The notes beneath the pieces are model-generated. The model saw nothing but the letters and a program-made list of their open reading frames with translations, was not told the origin of the DNA and ran no database searches. Below, piece by piece: positions 49,984 to 61,200 of a stretch of 64,000 bases of DNA (positions are counted from its first letter, which is position 1; each line of letters begins with the position of its first letter). Made by a program: the position numbers and the translations under genes. The stretch is from G963663525 sp963663525. GTDB lineage: Bacteria > Myxococcota_A > SURF-8 > G963663525. The DNA is taken from NCBI GenBank assembly GCA_963663525.2, contig CAXXHC010000004.1:62001-126000 (forward strand), read 5' to 3'.

Positions 49984-52900
49984 TCAAGGTACTTCGCAGC
50001 GGGACCAGTCGTTCGGTATGCACTGATAGTCCAGGAGGTCGAACAGCGGCATACAACTGAACCCCTGCGGGCAATCCGAGTAGGAAGAACAGTGCCGGGT
50101 GCAGACCGGCGGCAAACCGCTGCCACCCAGGATCGCGCAGAAATCGTCGTCTCCACCGCAGTCCTGGTCGCCCGCGCAGATGGAGCACAGACCGTGTCCG
50201 ACGTCCACGCTGATGGAGTAGCTGTTGCGCACGTTGTCCACGGAGCGAATTTCAAAGGTCCATCGACCGCCGGAAACCCGGTTCAGATAGACGCTTTCCC
50301 GGTTGTTCATCGAGGAACTTCCGTTGCTTTGGGCGAACAGGGTTCCGTCGGGGCGGTAGGTGTTGAGCAACAGGTCTCCGGCATCGTGGGAGAACAGCAC
50401 GTCGAGCTCCACCGTGTCGTCGTCCTGCAATTCCATGGCGTACCAGTCCGCGTCGGATTCTTCTTCCCCTTCGCAGATTTGCAGACCGGAATAGGGCTGG
50501 CCGTCCTCGTCGATCACGGAGGCCGTCTGGCGGCTGTTGTTGGGTTCGTAGGCGTCGTCCCGACATTCTCCGATGGCGTTGCGGGTTTCCACGTGCAACC
50601 GGTATCCGGTGCCTGCCCCGGATTCTCCCAGCACATGCAGGTAGTAGCGTCCCGTTTGCTCCACCGAGGGGATCGCCACCGTTTCGCTGTTGGAATCCTG
50701 ATCGGTCGATTCCGCGATGCGCGTGAGGTTTTCGTCGTACAATTCCAGATCGAGATTTGCGCCGCCGTCGAAGTGAATGGACGCCATCATGAAGCGGTTT
50801 CGTGTGAGATTCAGAGCGTACCAGTCGTGGTCGCCGGGGCAGAGCGTGAGGTTGGGGTAATCGTCCGGATCGATGCTTGCGGCGGTTTCGTAGGTTTCGT
50901 TGGTTTCGAAGATATCGTTTCGACATTCGCCGGAAGTATCCGAAAACAGCACCAAAGAATACGGATTCTGCGCCCCGGAAACCCCGAAAACTCGAAGGAG
51001 ATAGTAGCGCGGGTAGCCCGCCGCCCCGATGGTCGGCAGATTCTCGTTGTCGGTCAGGCTGCGACCCGCAGCCGCCTCGGTCTGGCCGTCGGACTCGTAC
51101 AGCACCGCGTCGATGTTCCCTTCTTCGTGCTCGAAAAGCACTTGAATTCCAAGATCATAGCCGGTTTCGACCTCCATGAAATACCAGTCGTCATCGCCCG
51201 AACAGATCATCAAATTGGCTTCTACGCCGGGGGCGGTGAGTTCCCGAGCGTCTTCCGGGTTCTCGTTGTCTTCATAGCGGTCGTCCACGCAGTCGCCCGG
51301 ATAAGTCCTGGTGAAGAAACTCAGGGAATACGTGTAGGAAATCCGCAGCCTGGCGGAGACTTTCACCAGCACGTTCCGTTCGGCGGCGAAAAGGTTGTCG
51401 AGCGAAAGTTCTTTGACCGCTTCGTTTGAATCGCTTTGATCCAGCAACGCGCCGGTATCCGGGTCATGCAACTCCAGGGAAAGTCCCGCTGGTTCGCTTC
51501 CTTCCTCCAGGTGCACCACGCCCCGGCGAGTTCCGGGAATCGTCACGAGGAACCAGTCCTCGTCGTCGGGGCAGATGGCGAGATCGAGCGGCGAGCCTTC
51601 CTCCAAGGTGACGGCGTCGTCCGAGGTGTCGTTGTCCTCGTAGCCGTCGTCCACGCAATCCTGGGCGGCGTCTTCTACGCTAATTTCAAGAGAATACAGG
51701 GCTTGTGGGTCGAATTTTCCGGAAACTTGCAGGAGATAGAAGACCGTTCCCACTAGATTGACGGTTTCGACCTCTTCCCGGCCCTCCATGCTCAAGTTGG
51801 CGGAAGTGTCGAGCAGGATTCCCCCTGCATTTCGCAGAGTTAGATCCAGGTCGCCGCCCTCGAACTCGATGGCGGCCTTGAGGCGCATTCCGGGACCGAC
51901 CTCGACCGCGTACCAGTCTTCGTCATCGTCGCAGAGTTCCAGGCCGACATAGGTTCCCGGTTCCAGTTCCGTGCGTAACGCCGCGTAATTGTTGGGTTCA
52001 TACTGGTCGATGCAGTCCTGCACCGGAGGGAACAGTTCCCATTGAAGGACGTAACGGTTCTCCCGTCCCGCCGGGTTGCCTATCCCCAGCAGATAATCCC
52101 GTGACGTGGAGTCGTCGGCTTCGAACTCCACTTCACGTTCCATGCCGCTTGTTGCGATGTAGGTCTGTGCTCCCGATTCGCCGTCGCCGACGACGGTCAG
52201 GGCGTCGTTCCGGTCGAAAAAGCGCATCGACAACTTTGCCGTATATCCTGCGGGGATCGTGAACCGGAAGTAGTCGTCATCCGCGCAGGATGTCAGCATC
52301 GGAGTTTGACCTTCTTCCAGGAGGCTTGCCGAGTTGTGGTCGTCGTTGGGTTCGAATTCATCCGCCGGGCATTCAGGTGTTTCCTCTATGATTTCAATAC
52401 TGTAAGGATACCCCTCGATTTCTTGTCCCTGGACTTTCAAAAACCATGGCTCGCCCTGTGGAACCTCGACGACGTGTTCGTGCGGTCCGATCAACGGGGG
52501 GGAAGTCTCGTAGAGAATATTTCCCATGAAGATGCTCGTATCCACCGGCCACGACTCCCAAAAACCCTCGGAAAGACCGGGAAGCACGCGAACGCGCAGA
52601 CTCCCCGAAGGCAGGGCAAACCAGTCTTCATCCTGGCAGGCCCACAGGTCGGCGATGGTATCGCCCAGGTTCATTTCAACGGTTGCGCCGATGTGGTCGT
52701 TGGGTTCGTAGGCGTCTTGCGGGCAGGGATTCTGGCTCGAAGGGCGAATGATTAACGAATATCTTACCGGAATTCCATAGGTTTTAACTTCCAGTTGAAT
52801 GTCGTCATAGTACGACAATTCCACTCCGCTATAACGGTGGTCGGAAGAGAGGTTGTCGCGACTGTCCAAGACGTCACGTGAGTTTCCGTAAAGGATCGAT

Positions 52901-54903
52901 GTGATCAGGTTTCTTTCATAAGGTGTAGCTGCTTCTCCGGGCATAACGATAATATCGAGGGGTTCTCCTGTTTCGGGAATCAGGAAAAAGTCCGATACGT
53001 CACAAGCCCAAAGATCGTCGATAACCCATACCCCATCGGTCTGGGCCACTTCGTTCATGATATCCGTGGCCGAGTCGTCATCGTCGTTCGGTTCCCAGAC
53101 GTCTTCCGGGCATCCCCAGCCGCTGATATCGACGCGAAAGCCGTAATTGGCCGTTTCGAAGCCGTTTTGGGCGAATCGCAGCAAAATTTCCGAATCTCCG
53201 TCTTCGGTTTGGGTGTCAACGTAAAACTGTGACTGCCCCGTTTCCGAGTACACTTCACGGGAGTTCACGTAAATTTTGGCTTCCGTGTCGTCGACGGCTC
53301 CACTGGCGTCGAAACGCACCGTAAATGTTCTCCAGGCAGGTGCGTCGAGGTGGAACCAGTCGATGTCCTGCCCGCAGACGGTTCCCGAGTATTCCTCGCT
53401 GAGTTCGATTTCGGTGGCGGTTCCGTAAAGATTGTTCGGCTCGTAGTCGTCTTTGCCGTTGCAGCAGATCGGTCCGTCGGTTCCCACCACACAGGTTCCA
53501 TGGGTGCCGATCATGCACTCCTCGATGACATCGTATTCACAGGTCCAGCATTGCGGCGGGCCGAGGTAAATGGGGCCGGACAGGGAATAAATGCCGGTAT
53601 CGTAGCAAACCTGACCGAGGCAGGGGGGAGGAGGCCTGTTTCCACATTCCGAACTGTAGGGTGCACATTTTATGGAGCCGTCTTCTCCAAGCTGGCAGCT
53701 TGTGCCATCCGCGCATTCCTCATGGAGGTATTCCTGGCATTCCCAGCATATGGGCGAGGCCACGGGAACCGGTTCCTCGGCCATGACGTTGCCGTCCCGG
53801 CAAAACGTTTCTTCCTCGCAGGCGATAGGTTCCACATCGGCGCATTCGGGCCAGTTGTGGCAGCCCACGGAATCCCCGGAAGTGAAGCAGAATCCTTCCC
53901 CGCAGTCGTATAGGGGAATGTCCACGCATCCCCAGCATTCCGGAAAGTCTTTGATTTCGGTCGAACTCTGGTACACAAGCGATGGATCGAGGTCTTCCCG
54001 GCAGTGCGCTTCGCCGGAACAATCCGGCATGGGCACGAGGGAACAGTCCGTGTCGCTGTAACATTGCGGGGCATATTCCCCAGGAGCGAGGTAGCAGACG
54101 TCTCCCTCCTCGCAGGGCTCTACGTCGTAGGTACACAGCCAGCATTCCGGTGCGCCGACGTAAAGAGGGTAGGGCATGTGGATGGCATTGTTTTCGCACT
54201 TGGGATCGCAGTCGAAATCCGACCCTGGAGGCATACAGCCGTCTCCCTCGCATTCGGCCTGGCATTCGTCCACGGTTTGGCACGAAATATCGCAAGTTTG
54301 CACTTCTTTGCATAAAAATTGCCAGCATTCCGGGAAAGACCGCAACACCAGTTCGTCCGTGTTGCAGCTTACGAGGATATTTTCGTGGCACTCCAACGCC
54401 GGATTGCAGTCTGGTCTTTCGGGAGGCGGGCCGCATTCCCCGTTTTCGAGGCAGATCGCCCCGCCGATCTCGTTCGGAGGGTCGTAGCATCCCCGTTCGC
54501 ACTCGGCGTACGGCTCGCATTGGCAGGGAGTGGAGCAGTCCTCCGGCGGGGTTTCGTCCACGGCGTGGCAGATTTCGATGTCGCCGGAGTCCGAGCAGCG
54601 AATCCAGTCTCCCTGCACGCCGATGAACGGATCACAGCACTCCACGTTGGAAAACGGCTCGGCGTCGTCGATCTCGTACGGGTCCGCGTCGTTGTCCGAA
54701 TCCGCTTCGGGCAACGAGGAATTCGGTTGACAGCGGCCATTCTCGCAGATCCAGCCTTCTCCGCAGTCGCTTTGGTCGCGGCAGGGAGCCAGAGTGGCTC
54801 CGCCGGGGCAGCCGCTCAACACGAGCGCCCAAAGAACGAACACGGTCGGAAGGAAGCGAATCGCCGTCACGGGGATCGGTCGATGCGTAAAGATCGCTTT
54901 CAT
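49984..54903 (-). CDS. giant Cys-rich lipoprotein with nine PPC-like repeats
   Basis: This is a 1639-residue lipoprotein (start ATG 54903, AGGATG 8-9 nt upstream; lipobox ALVLSGC). The N-terminal 500 residues contain a Cys-rich block with at least four copies of a P-x-C-W-x-C motif (APECWLC, FPECWGC, SPICWEC, PPQCWTC) plus a variant (FPECWQFLC). The remainder has nine repeats of the bacterial pre-peptidase C-terminal type, each opening with YEPND-like residues and followed by a C-x-x-D-DWY-like line (CPDDEDWF, CSGDDDWYFM). The C-terminus is another Cys motif (CSICAGDQDCGGDDDFCAIL). PPC domains are secreted beta-sandwiches; surface adhesion or scaffolding is likely. Confidence 0.75.
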   Translation of the reverse strand: MKAIFTHRPIPVTAIRFLPTVFVLWALVLSGCPGGATLAPCRDQSDCGEGWICENGRCQPNSSLPEADSDNDADPYEIDDAEPFSNVECCDPFIGVQGDWIRCSDSGDIEICHAVDETPPEDCSTPCQCEPYAECERGCYDPPNEIGGAICLENGECGPPPERPDCNPALECHENILVSCNTDELVLRSFPECWQFLCKEVQTCDISCQTVDECQAECEGDGCMPPGSDFDCDPKCENNAIHMPYPLYVGAPECWLCTYDVEPCEEGDVCYLAPGEYAPQCYSDTDCSLVPMPDCSGEAHCREDLDPSLVYQSSTEIKDFPECWGCVDIPLYDCGEGFCFTSGDSVGCHNWPECADVEPIACEEETFCRDGNVMAEEPVPVASPICWECQEYLHEECADGTSCQLGEDGSIKCAPYSSECGNRPPPPCLGQVCYDTGIYSLSGPIYLGPPQCWTCEYDVIEECMIGTHGTCVVGTDGPICCNGKDDYEPNNLYGTATEIELSEEYSGTVCGQDIDWFHLDAPAWRTFTVRFDASGAVDDTEAKIYVNSREVYSETGQSQFYVDTQTEDGDSEILLRFAQNGFETANYGFRVDISGWGCPEDVWEPNDDDDSATDIMNEVAQTDGVWVIDDLWACDVSDFFLIPETGEPLDIIVMPGEAATPYERNLITSILYGNSRDVLDSRDNLSSDHRYSGVELSYYDDIQLEVKTYGIPVRYSLIIRPSSQNPCPQDAYEPNDHIGATVEMNLGDTIADLWACQDEDWFALPSGSLRVRVLPGLSEGFWESWPVDTSIFMGNILYETSPPLIGPHEHVVEVPQGEPWFLKVQGQEIEGYPYSIEIIEETPECPADEFEPNDDHNSASLLEEGQTPMLTSCADDDYFRFTIPAGYTAKLSMRFFDRNDALTVVGDGESGAQTYIATSGMEREVEFEADDSTSRDYLLGIGNPAGRENRYVLQWELFPPVQDCIDQYEPNNYAALRTELEPGTYVGLELCDDDEDWYAVEVGPGMRLKAAIEFEGGDLDLTLRNAGGILLDTSANLSMEGREEVETVNLVGTVFYLLQVSGKFDPQALYSLEISVEDAAQDCVDDGYEDNDTSDDAVTLEEGSPLDLAICPDDEDWFLVTIPGTRRGVVHLEEGSEPAGLSLELHDPDTGALLDQSDSNEAVKELSLDNLFAAERNVLVKVSARLRISYTYSLSFFTRTYPGDCVDDRYEDNENPEDARELTAPGVEANLMICSGDDDWYFMEVETGYDLGIQVLFEHEEGNIDAVLYESDGQTEAAAGRSLTDNENLPTIGAAGYPRYYLLRVFGVSGAQNPYSLVLFSDTSGECRNDIFETNETYETAASIDPDDYPNLTLCPGDHDWYALNLTRNRFMMASIHFDGGANLDLELYDENLTRIAESTDQDSNSETVAIPSVEQTGRYYLHVLGESGAGTGYRLHVETRNAIGECRDDAYEPNNSRQTASVIDEDGQPYSGLQICEGEEESDADWYAMELQDDDTVELDVLFSHDAGDLLLNTYRPDGTLFAQSNGSSSMNNRESVYLNRVSGGRWTFEIRSVDNVRNSYSISVDVGHGLCSICAGDQDCGGDDDFCAILGGSGLPPVCTRHCSSYSDCPQGFSCMPLFDLLDYQCIPNDWSRCEVP

Positions 54904-55071
54904 GATCGTTTCATCCTGTCTTCCAAATGGGCGCAAGAAAACGGGAACGTCGCTTGCGACCCTCAAGTCCATTCCGGATGCATTGACTTTCCATCCCATT
55001 CCCTTTAATATGACGCAAAATTCAAGCCATTTTATAAAAGCTTGATTCCATAACTCCGATCATAGTCATTC

Positions 55072-55383
55072 ATGAATCATCGCACAAACGAAAACGGAAC
55101 TCAATCCCAGCCTTCGAAGGCGAAAAAACTAGGAATAACAGTAGTTTTCGTGCTGTTCGTCGGCTTCGTGGTGGTTTTACTCGGCTACTTCGCGGAGCAT
55201 CCCCGACCGACCCCGCCGCTGCCCTCGGACGAGCAGCACGCCGGGTTGAATGACTGGAAAAGTTGTCAGGACTGTCATTCGGACCAGGGAGTTTCCCCCT
55301 TGCCCGAAACCCATCCCCTTAAAAAAGACCTCTGCCTGCGTTGCCACCTTCCCCAGGGTAGCGACGGTGGGACGGACCGATGA
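55072..55383 (+). CDS. small membrane-anchored diheme c-type cytochrome-like protein
   Basis: This 103-residue protein has a cytoplasmic Lys-rich N-terminus, one membrane helix (GITVVFVLFVGFVVVLLGYF), then a periplasmic domain with two CxxCH heme-binding motifs (CQDCH and CLRCH) 31-32 residues apart. It is a small cytochrome-like electron carrier. Its stop overlaps the AddB-like start by ATGA, an odd pairing with a DNA-repair gene that may be chance operon fusion. Confidence 0.75.
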   Translation: MNHRTNENGTQSQPSKAKKLGITVVFVLFVGFVVVLLGYFAEHPRPTPPLPSDEQHAGLNDWKSCQDCHSDQGVSPLPETHPLKKDLCLRCHLPQGSDGGTDR

Positions 55384-58277
55384 GAATCCATCCCGGCATC
55401 TCCCCGGCGTCTTATGCCGTCGAGGAAGCCTTGCGGGGATCTCCGGCTCCGGTGTTGTTTCCGCTGGTGGATCGTCCTTGGCCGGATCTGGTGACGGGGA
55501 TTGCGGCGACGTTTTCTATACCGCCGCGTCTGGCGGGATCGCGAATGGGTTACATGGCTGCGCTCGAAGAACTTCGCCGGGGGCCTGCGCCTCCGTTCGG
55601 TGTGGTGGAGGGAGAACCGCTTTTCCGTTTCGCCGAAGCGCTGGCCCGCTTTTTTCCGCGCCTCGATCAGGCCGCCCCAAAAAGTGGGGAACCCGTGCTG
55701 AACGGGCTTCGAAACGAAGAGATGGCCTGGTTCGACGATACGTTTCGGCGCTGGCGCAAAAGAATTGCCGATTGGGGGCACGCGACCGAGGGCGAGGTGT
55801 TGCGGCGCTTCATTCAAGGGGAGGGCGACTGGCCCGCAGAGTTCGGGGATGAGCTTGAATTTATTGGTTTTTTCGAGCTTTCACCCCTGCGCTGGGAAGC
55901 GCTAAGACGCCTGGCCGAGTTGGGCCGCGTGCGCCTGCGTCTGCGCTATCCCGAGGACGCCGACGAACCCGCCCTGGAACGACAGGTCAAGCTGATCGAG
56001 GGACAGAGCGGGGGGCGGGTGCTCGAACCGGATTATGATTTCGGCCCTTTGCCGCGCTGGGGAGGAGAATACGCCGCCGTTCATGGGTTGCGTATGCGGG
56101 ATCGCTTCGCCGAAGTTCGCTGGATTGCGCAGCGAATGGACGAACTGGTCGCCGACGGCGTGCCGCCCAACCGTATCGGCATCGCCCCCGTGGATGCCGA
56201 GCGCTATCGGTTGCCGTTGAAGGAACTGGCGAAAATCACACGAGTTCCATTGGCTTGGGAACACGCCGAGGATCTGCGCCATGCGCCGCTCTGGCGCTGG
56301 CTGCCATCGCTGCTGGCGTCTCTGAACGAGCCGACCCCGGAGAATCTGTTCGTTTGGACACCGCCTTTCGACCTCGATCCGCCGCACGAAACCGCCAAAG
56401 CGCGGCGCTTGTTTGCGCTGGCGGGTATCGGGGCGTTTAGCGGGGAGTGGGAGGAAGAATTTCGCTCCCAGGCGAAGTCCGAAAGGCTTGGTGACGAACC
56501 GACCGTCTCGCGCTGCCTTGCACTTGCCCGAAGACGACTGGGCGTGCTGCATACGTTCGCGCGTCACCGCTCTCTGGCGGAGTGGTTGGGTTGGTTGAAA
56601 ATGCTTGTTATGGAGTCGCCCTGGCCGGGATCTCTGGCTGCCGGGGACGCCGCCCTGTTCGCTCTCGAATGGAACGCCCGCAAGACCTCCACCGCCCTGC
56701 TGGACGAGTGGGAGGCCGTCGCCGACGTTGGACGAGATTGGCAGGGTGGAGACTTTTTACGGGAAGTTTTTGCCTTGCTGCACGCGCGGCTGAGCCGACG
56801 CGCCGTACCCGACCCGGACGCCGCCGAGATCTTCGACCCGTCGGAGATCGGCTCGCGGCCTTTCATGCACCTGTTCGTGCCGGGAATCACGCAGGATGCC
56901 TTTCCGCCGCCGCCATTCACCGCGATTCTCCCGGAACGTGCGCTTGCCGAGCTTAACCGTGCCCATCCGCTGCCGCTGTTTCCCACCGCGCGGGACCACG
57001 CCGCCCGCTGGTTGTACCGCCTGCGGTTGGGGCGCGCTTCCTGTCTTCATTTGTATCTCAGCCATCCGGCGGTGGATGAAAGCGGCGAGCCCTGCCGACC
57101 GGCCCCGGTGCTGGAAGATGTGTTCGGACAGGCGTTGACATTCGAAGAGGTCGATGCGCCGGAGGGTGAGATTCCCGTGTCTCCGGAAACGCTCCGGCAC
57201 TTGGAGGGCAAACGCCGCGACCTGGAAAAATCCCGGAGATTTCATTACGATACCGATCCTGCCACGCGCTGCGACCGCGCCCACGAATTCACCGGATCGT
57301 TCGTCGAGCGGCTTCCCGAAACGATGGAAAAGCGCCTTGCGGCTTTCGATTCGCTCAGCGCCGGAGCGCTCGAAACCTACGCCACCTGTCCGTTTCGCTT
57401 TTTGCTGGAGCGTGTGTATCGGCTGAAGGTTCCGGCGGAGATCCTGCCCGATCCTTCTCCGCTTGCCACCGGAACGGCGGTGCACGAAGCGCTCGAAGCA
57501 TTTTTCAGGCCGCGCCTCGGAAAAGCGCTGAAACCCCATGGTCCTGGCGAGCGCGCCGAGCTTTTCGCCTGTTTCGAAACGGCGTTCGGAAACCTCGCGC
57601 GACACTGGCCGGAAGAGCGTCGCAAGCTGGCGAGGCTCAAGGCGCGGCGTTGGGCGGAAACGACCGACCGGCTGCTTGCCGATCCGCCGGAAATCCTGAA
57701 GGATTCCATTCCGTTGCGTTTGGAAACCTCTTTTGGCATGGATGAAAATCGGGACGGGCCGGAAATTCCCCTGCGCCAAGGGGGAACGCTTCGACTCAAG
57801 GGACGCATCGACCGCATCGATCGCCAGGGAACGAATCTTTTGGTGATCGATTACAAAACCTCGTCCGATCTTGCGGGCTACAAGCGGCGTCTGAAACCGG
57901 AAAACCGGTTGAAAAACGCCTTTCAAGCGCCGATCTACCTGCTTTCGGCGCTGCAAACCATTCGCGAAAGGGAGGCGTCCGGCGCTTTGGCCTTCGAAAG
58001 TGTGGCTTTTGCCTTTCTTCCGCTGGGAGTTGGAGACGCTGCCGTATTGGCGTTGGATGCAAACGCGGAAAACGACGATCCGTTCTGGATGCGCTCGCTC
58101 GAAAAGCGCCAAAGTTTGGACGAAACCCACACGCCCGCAAATTTCGCCGACCGCCTGGATACGCTTCATCGAGCCATGAAAGCGGGCGATTTTCAGGTCA
58201 CGCCGCTGGATTGTACGTATTGTGAGTTCAAGGCCGTCTGCCGCGTGCGCCTCATGCCCCGGTCGGACGCCTCCTGA
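55380..58277 (+). CDS. AddB-like nuclease (PD-(D/E)XK, RecB superfamily)
   Basis: This 965-residue protein starts at 55380, overlapping the cytochrome-like stop by ATGA. The C-terminal RecB-type nuclease has YATCPFRFLLERVY, GTAVHEALEAFF, LKGRIDRIDRQGTNLLVIDY followed by KTS (the D...ExK region as DYKTS), and CTYCEFKAVC. The Cys in the first motif plus three at the end follow the AddB iron-sulfur layout. No clear Walker A motif is present, as in AddB. The protein would act with AddA, a helicase-nuclease, in double-strand-break repair; AddA is not in the window. Its 3' end overlaps the converging amidase gene by 26 bp. Confidence 0.8.
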   Translation: MRIHPGISPASYAVEEALRGSPAPVLFPLVDRPWPDLVTGIAATFSIPPRLAGSRMGYMAALEELRRGPAPPFGVVEGEPLFRFAEALARFFPRLDQAAPKSGEPVLNGLRNEEMAWFDDTFRRWRKRIADWGHATEGEVLRRFIQGEGDWPAEFGDELEFIGFFELSPLRWEALRRLAELGRVRLRLRYPEDADEPALERQVKLIEGQSGGRVLEPDYDFGPLPRWGGEYAAVHGLRMRDRFAEVRWIAQRMDELVADGVPPNRIGIAPVDAERYRLPLKELAKITRVPLAWEHAEDLRHAPLWRWLPSLLASLNEPTPENLFVWTPPFDLDPPHETAKARRLFALAGIGAFSGEWEEEFRSQAKSERLGDEPTVSRCLALARRRLGVLHTFARHRSLAEWLGWLKMLVMESPWPGSLAAGDAALFALEWNARKTSTALLDEWEAVADVGRDWQGGDFLREVFALLHARLSRRAVPDPDAAEIFDPSEIGSRPFMHLFVPGITQDAFPPPPFTAILPERALAELNRAHPLPLFPTARDHAARWLYRLRLGRASCLHLYLSHPAVDESGEPCRPAPVLEDVFGQALTFEEVDAPEGEIPVSPETLRHLEGKRRDLEKSRRFHYDTDPATRCDRAHEFTGSFVERLPETMEKRLAAFDSLSAGALETYATCPFRFLLERVYRLKVPAEILPDPSPLATGTAVHEALEAFFRPRLGKALKPHGPGERAELFACFETAFGNLARHWPEERRKLARLKARRWAETTDRLLADPPEILKDSIPLRLETSFGMDENRDGPEIPLRQGGTLRLKGRIDRIDRQGTNLLVIDYKTSSDLAGYKRRLKPENRLKNAFQAPIYLLSALQTIREREASGALAFESVAFAFLPLGVGDAAVLALDANAENDDPFWMRSLEKRQSLDETHTPANFADRLDTLHRAMKAGDFQVTPLDCTYCEFKAVCRVRLMPRSDAS

Positions 58278-61200
58278 GCCGGTGGGCGATTCCAAGCAGT
58301 ATCCATAGAATTCCCAACCACACCCAAGTATCTGGAACCTTTCCACTCATACTTCGGCATCCGCCGCCGCTTGCGCCGGGAAGGTCGTCCTGGACGCAGT
58401 TCGCTCCCACGAGGGTGAATCCTTCCGGGCAGCTTCGCTCGTCCGGTTTTTCCCCTGATTCGCCGGAGTTTTCCGTTTCCGTGGGGTACTCGCTCTCAGG
58501 ATAAGGAATCCATCCGTCTCCCTCCCCGTCGTCGGGGTCTTCATCGGCGGGGGGAATGTACTTGTCCTCATCGAGATCTTCGTCCCCGTCCGGCTCCGGC
58601 CATTCCTCGGCCCAGTCGGCCTCGATCCACTCCACTTCGATCCAGTCCGTTTCTTGGTCCGGTTCGAGATCCGGGATTTCCATACGATCGGTCTCGATGA
58701 AGTCGTCCTCGGTCCAGTCTTCTTCGTACTCCTGCTCGGGGGCCGGTTCCTCGTCCAGGTCGCCTTCCCATTCATTTTCCCACTCGATTTCCTCTTCCGG
58801 GAGAACTTGCGGGGCCTGGGGCACGCCGAGGTAATATAGTGTGCGCTGCATCAGCGCCGCGCGTTGCAGCCGTCCCCTTACTGTTTCAAAGGGAAAACCC
58901 CAGTGTACCACCGCCGGAGCCTCGGCCCGGCAGACGCCCGCACCGTTGGTCGATCCGGCGTACTGGAGACAGGTCATTGCGTCGCCACTGGCGGAAACGA
59001 CGTCCGGCCAGTCCACGTCGTAGGTTTCGCCGCTGCCGTCGTCGAATAACGAAACTCCCACGTCGCGGTACGGCCCCGAATCGGCCCCTCTGAAATAGTG
59101 CGTTCCGGCGTCGTCGGCTTCGTAGTTCGCGCAGAGCCTGGAAGTATACCACGCGGCGGTCTGGTCGTCGCCGCGTTCCACCAGATCCCAGCCCTGTTCC
59201 GCACCGCTGACGAACAGCCTCCCGCCACCGTCTAGAAATTGTCCGAGTTTCTGCCGTTCCGTTGCGTCGAAGCAGTGATTCGCCGTGCTTTCCTCGCCCA
59301 GCGCCCAGTCCACGAAGTCGTAATCCGTAAGATTGACCGACCGGTCGACAATCGCCTCGTTGGAGGTCGAAACAAAGGAAAAACGCCCCGAAGCGGCGAT
59401 GGCTTCGGCGTGGCGGGCGAGGTAGTCGCGGGTGTTGTCCGAGGCGGGCACGCTACGGTCGAAGCGGTCGTAGCCGTTGACGAGCAGTCCGTTGGCCGAA
59501 AATCCGTCGAACAGACGTGCGCATAGCACTTCGGAAGGCAGGCTTTCGCCGCCATCGTTGAGCGCCGCCACCTTGAAACAGGTCGTGACGCCGGGTTGCA
59601 GTTCGGTTTCGTAGGAGGATGCGGTCACCTGAACCGGTCCGTGGTCGAAATCCCGGCCCAGGCGGTGCGCGGTGTAGATGCGGTAGGCGTCGGGGATGCT
59701 GATGTCGGGCCATACCGGATCGGTGCTGTTTTCCCATTCGAGGCGCACCCGTAGTTCGCCCACGTGCCGGATGCGAAAGCCCTGCACCGGCAAAGGGTAC
59801 AGTCCCGTGCCGGGAGCGTAGCGGTCGATCAGCGATTTAATCACGGCCCGTGCCACCAAAGAGCGGAAGGCCGGATTGACGATGTACCGTGCGTCGTCGG
59901 GGTTGTCGTGAAAGGCGGTTTCGATCAGGAAGCCGGGAATTTCGTCGGCCAGTTCGCGGATTTCACCCAGGTTCATTTCACTGGTGGCCCCGAACCATCC
60001 CGAGTCGAACACGGCCCGGATCGCCTGCACCACCGCGTTGCTGGCGTCGTCGCGCAAGTCTTGGTTGAGATCGGCGAGCGGGTTCGTGCTGTCGTAAAGG
60101 TAGGTGATGGTTCTGGTTCCCGTGGCTTCTCCGTTAAATGCGTTGGAGTGCCAGCTTATGAAAAGGTCCGCACCGTGCCAGCGCGAGTACAGCGGGCGGG
60201 CGGTGATGTCGCCGGTGCGGTCGTCGGTGTCCGTCCGGCAGGCCCAGTCCGGCCCCTGGTTGTAGCTGCAGTAGTAGCGGGCGGCTTCCTGCCAGCGCGG
60301 GTATCCCGAAACCTCGGTTCCCGGCGGATCGTATCCCGTCTGTGTGCCCATGCCGCCGCCGAAACGCACCGCGTCGGCGATCACGTAGCCGTCTTCGTCC
60401 GAAAGATTCGAAATGCTCAACCCCTGGTTGGGTTCGTCGGCATCGAAATAGAAACTTCCCAGGTAGAGCCATCGGTTGTCGTTGCGCTCCTGGTTGACCT
60501 TCAGCCTCGTGACGTTTCCGGCGTGGCGGATTTCCACGAGAGCGTCCGTGACGCGGTTCTCCCCGGCGCGGAAAAACAGGTACACCGCCTTGGTTTCGCT
60601 TTTCGTGAAATCGGCTGAAAATCGCGCCCACACCTGCTCGGATTCGTTTTGCGTGGTGGGGCAGACATCGTAGTTGCCTCCCTGCCAGCCCAAACCCGAT
60701 CCCGCGCTCCAGCCGTTTTCGGAGGCGTAGCCGCTTGGGTCGTCGTTGTCGATGAGGATTTCCTCGGTCGAGAAATCGGCCTCCCGCACCGAGAACACCC
60801 GCGCCCCGGCTCGGATCAGTTGCGGAATCACGTGCCAATCCACGAGACGGGCGTTGGAGTGGTCCTCCACCACATTGTTGATGAGCGAGCGTTGCGTGTG
60901 CCACGAGCCGTCCTCCCAGGTCCAGCCGTGGCCCGGAGAAAGGGCGATCGTCAACCCGGACAGTGGACCGTCGTAAGGATAGACGCCTTCGCCCTCCACA
61001 GGAACGAAGTCGGGTGTTTCCGTATCTCTTGCGCGGCGCTTCCGGTTTGTCGGGGCGGGGGAGGGTTGCAGATCTTGCAGGGGAACCCAGCGGTTTTCCC
61101 ACGAAATCTCCACCTCCACGCGACCGATTCCGCCGTTGGCGAGCGCCAGGTTACGGACCACCTGGTCGGAGACGAGATCATCCCGAAGAAGTTCGATTTT

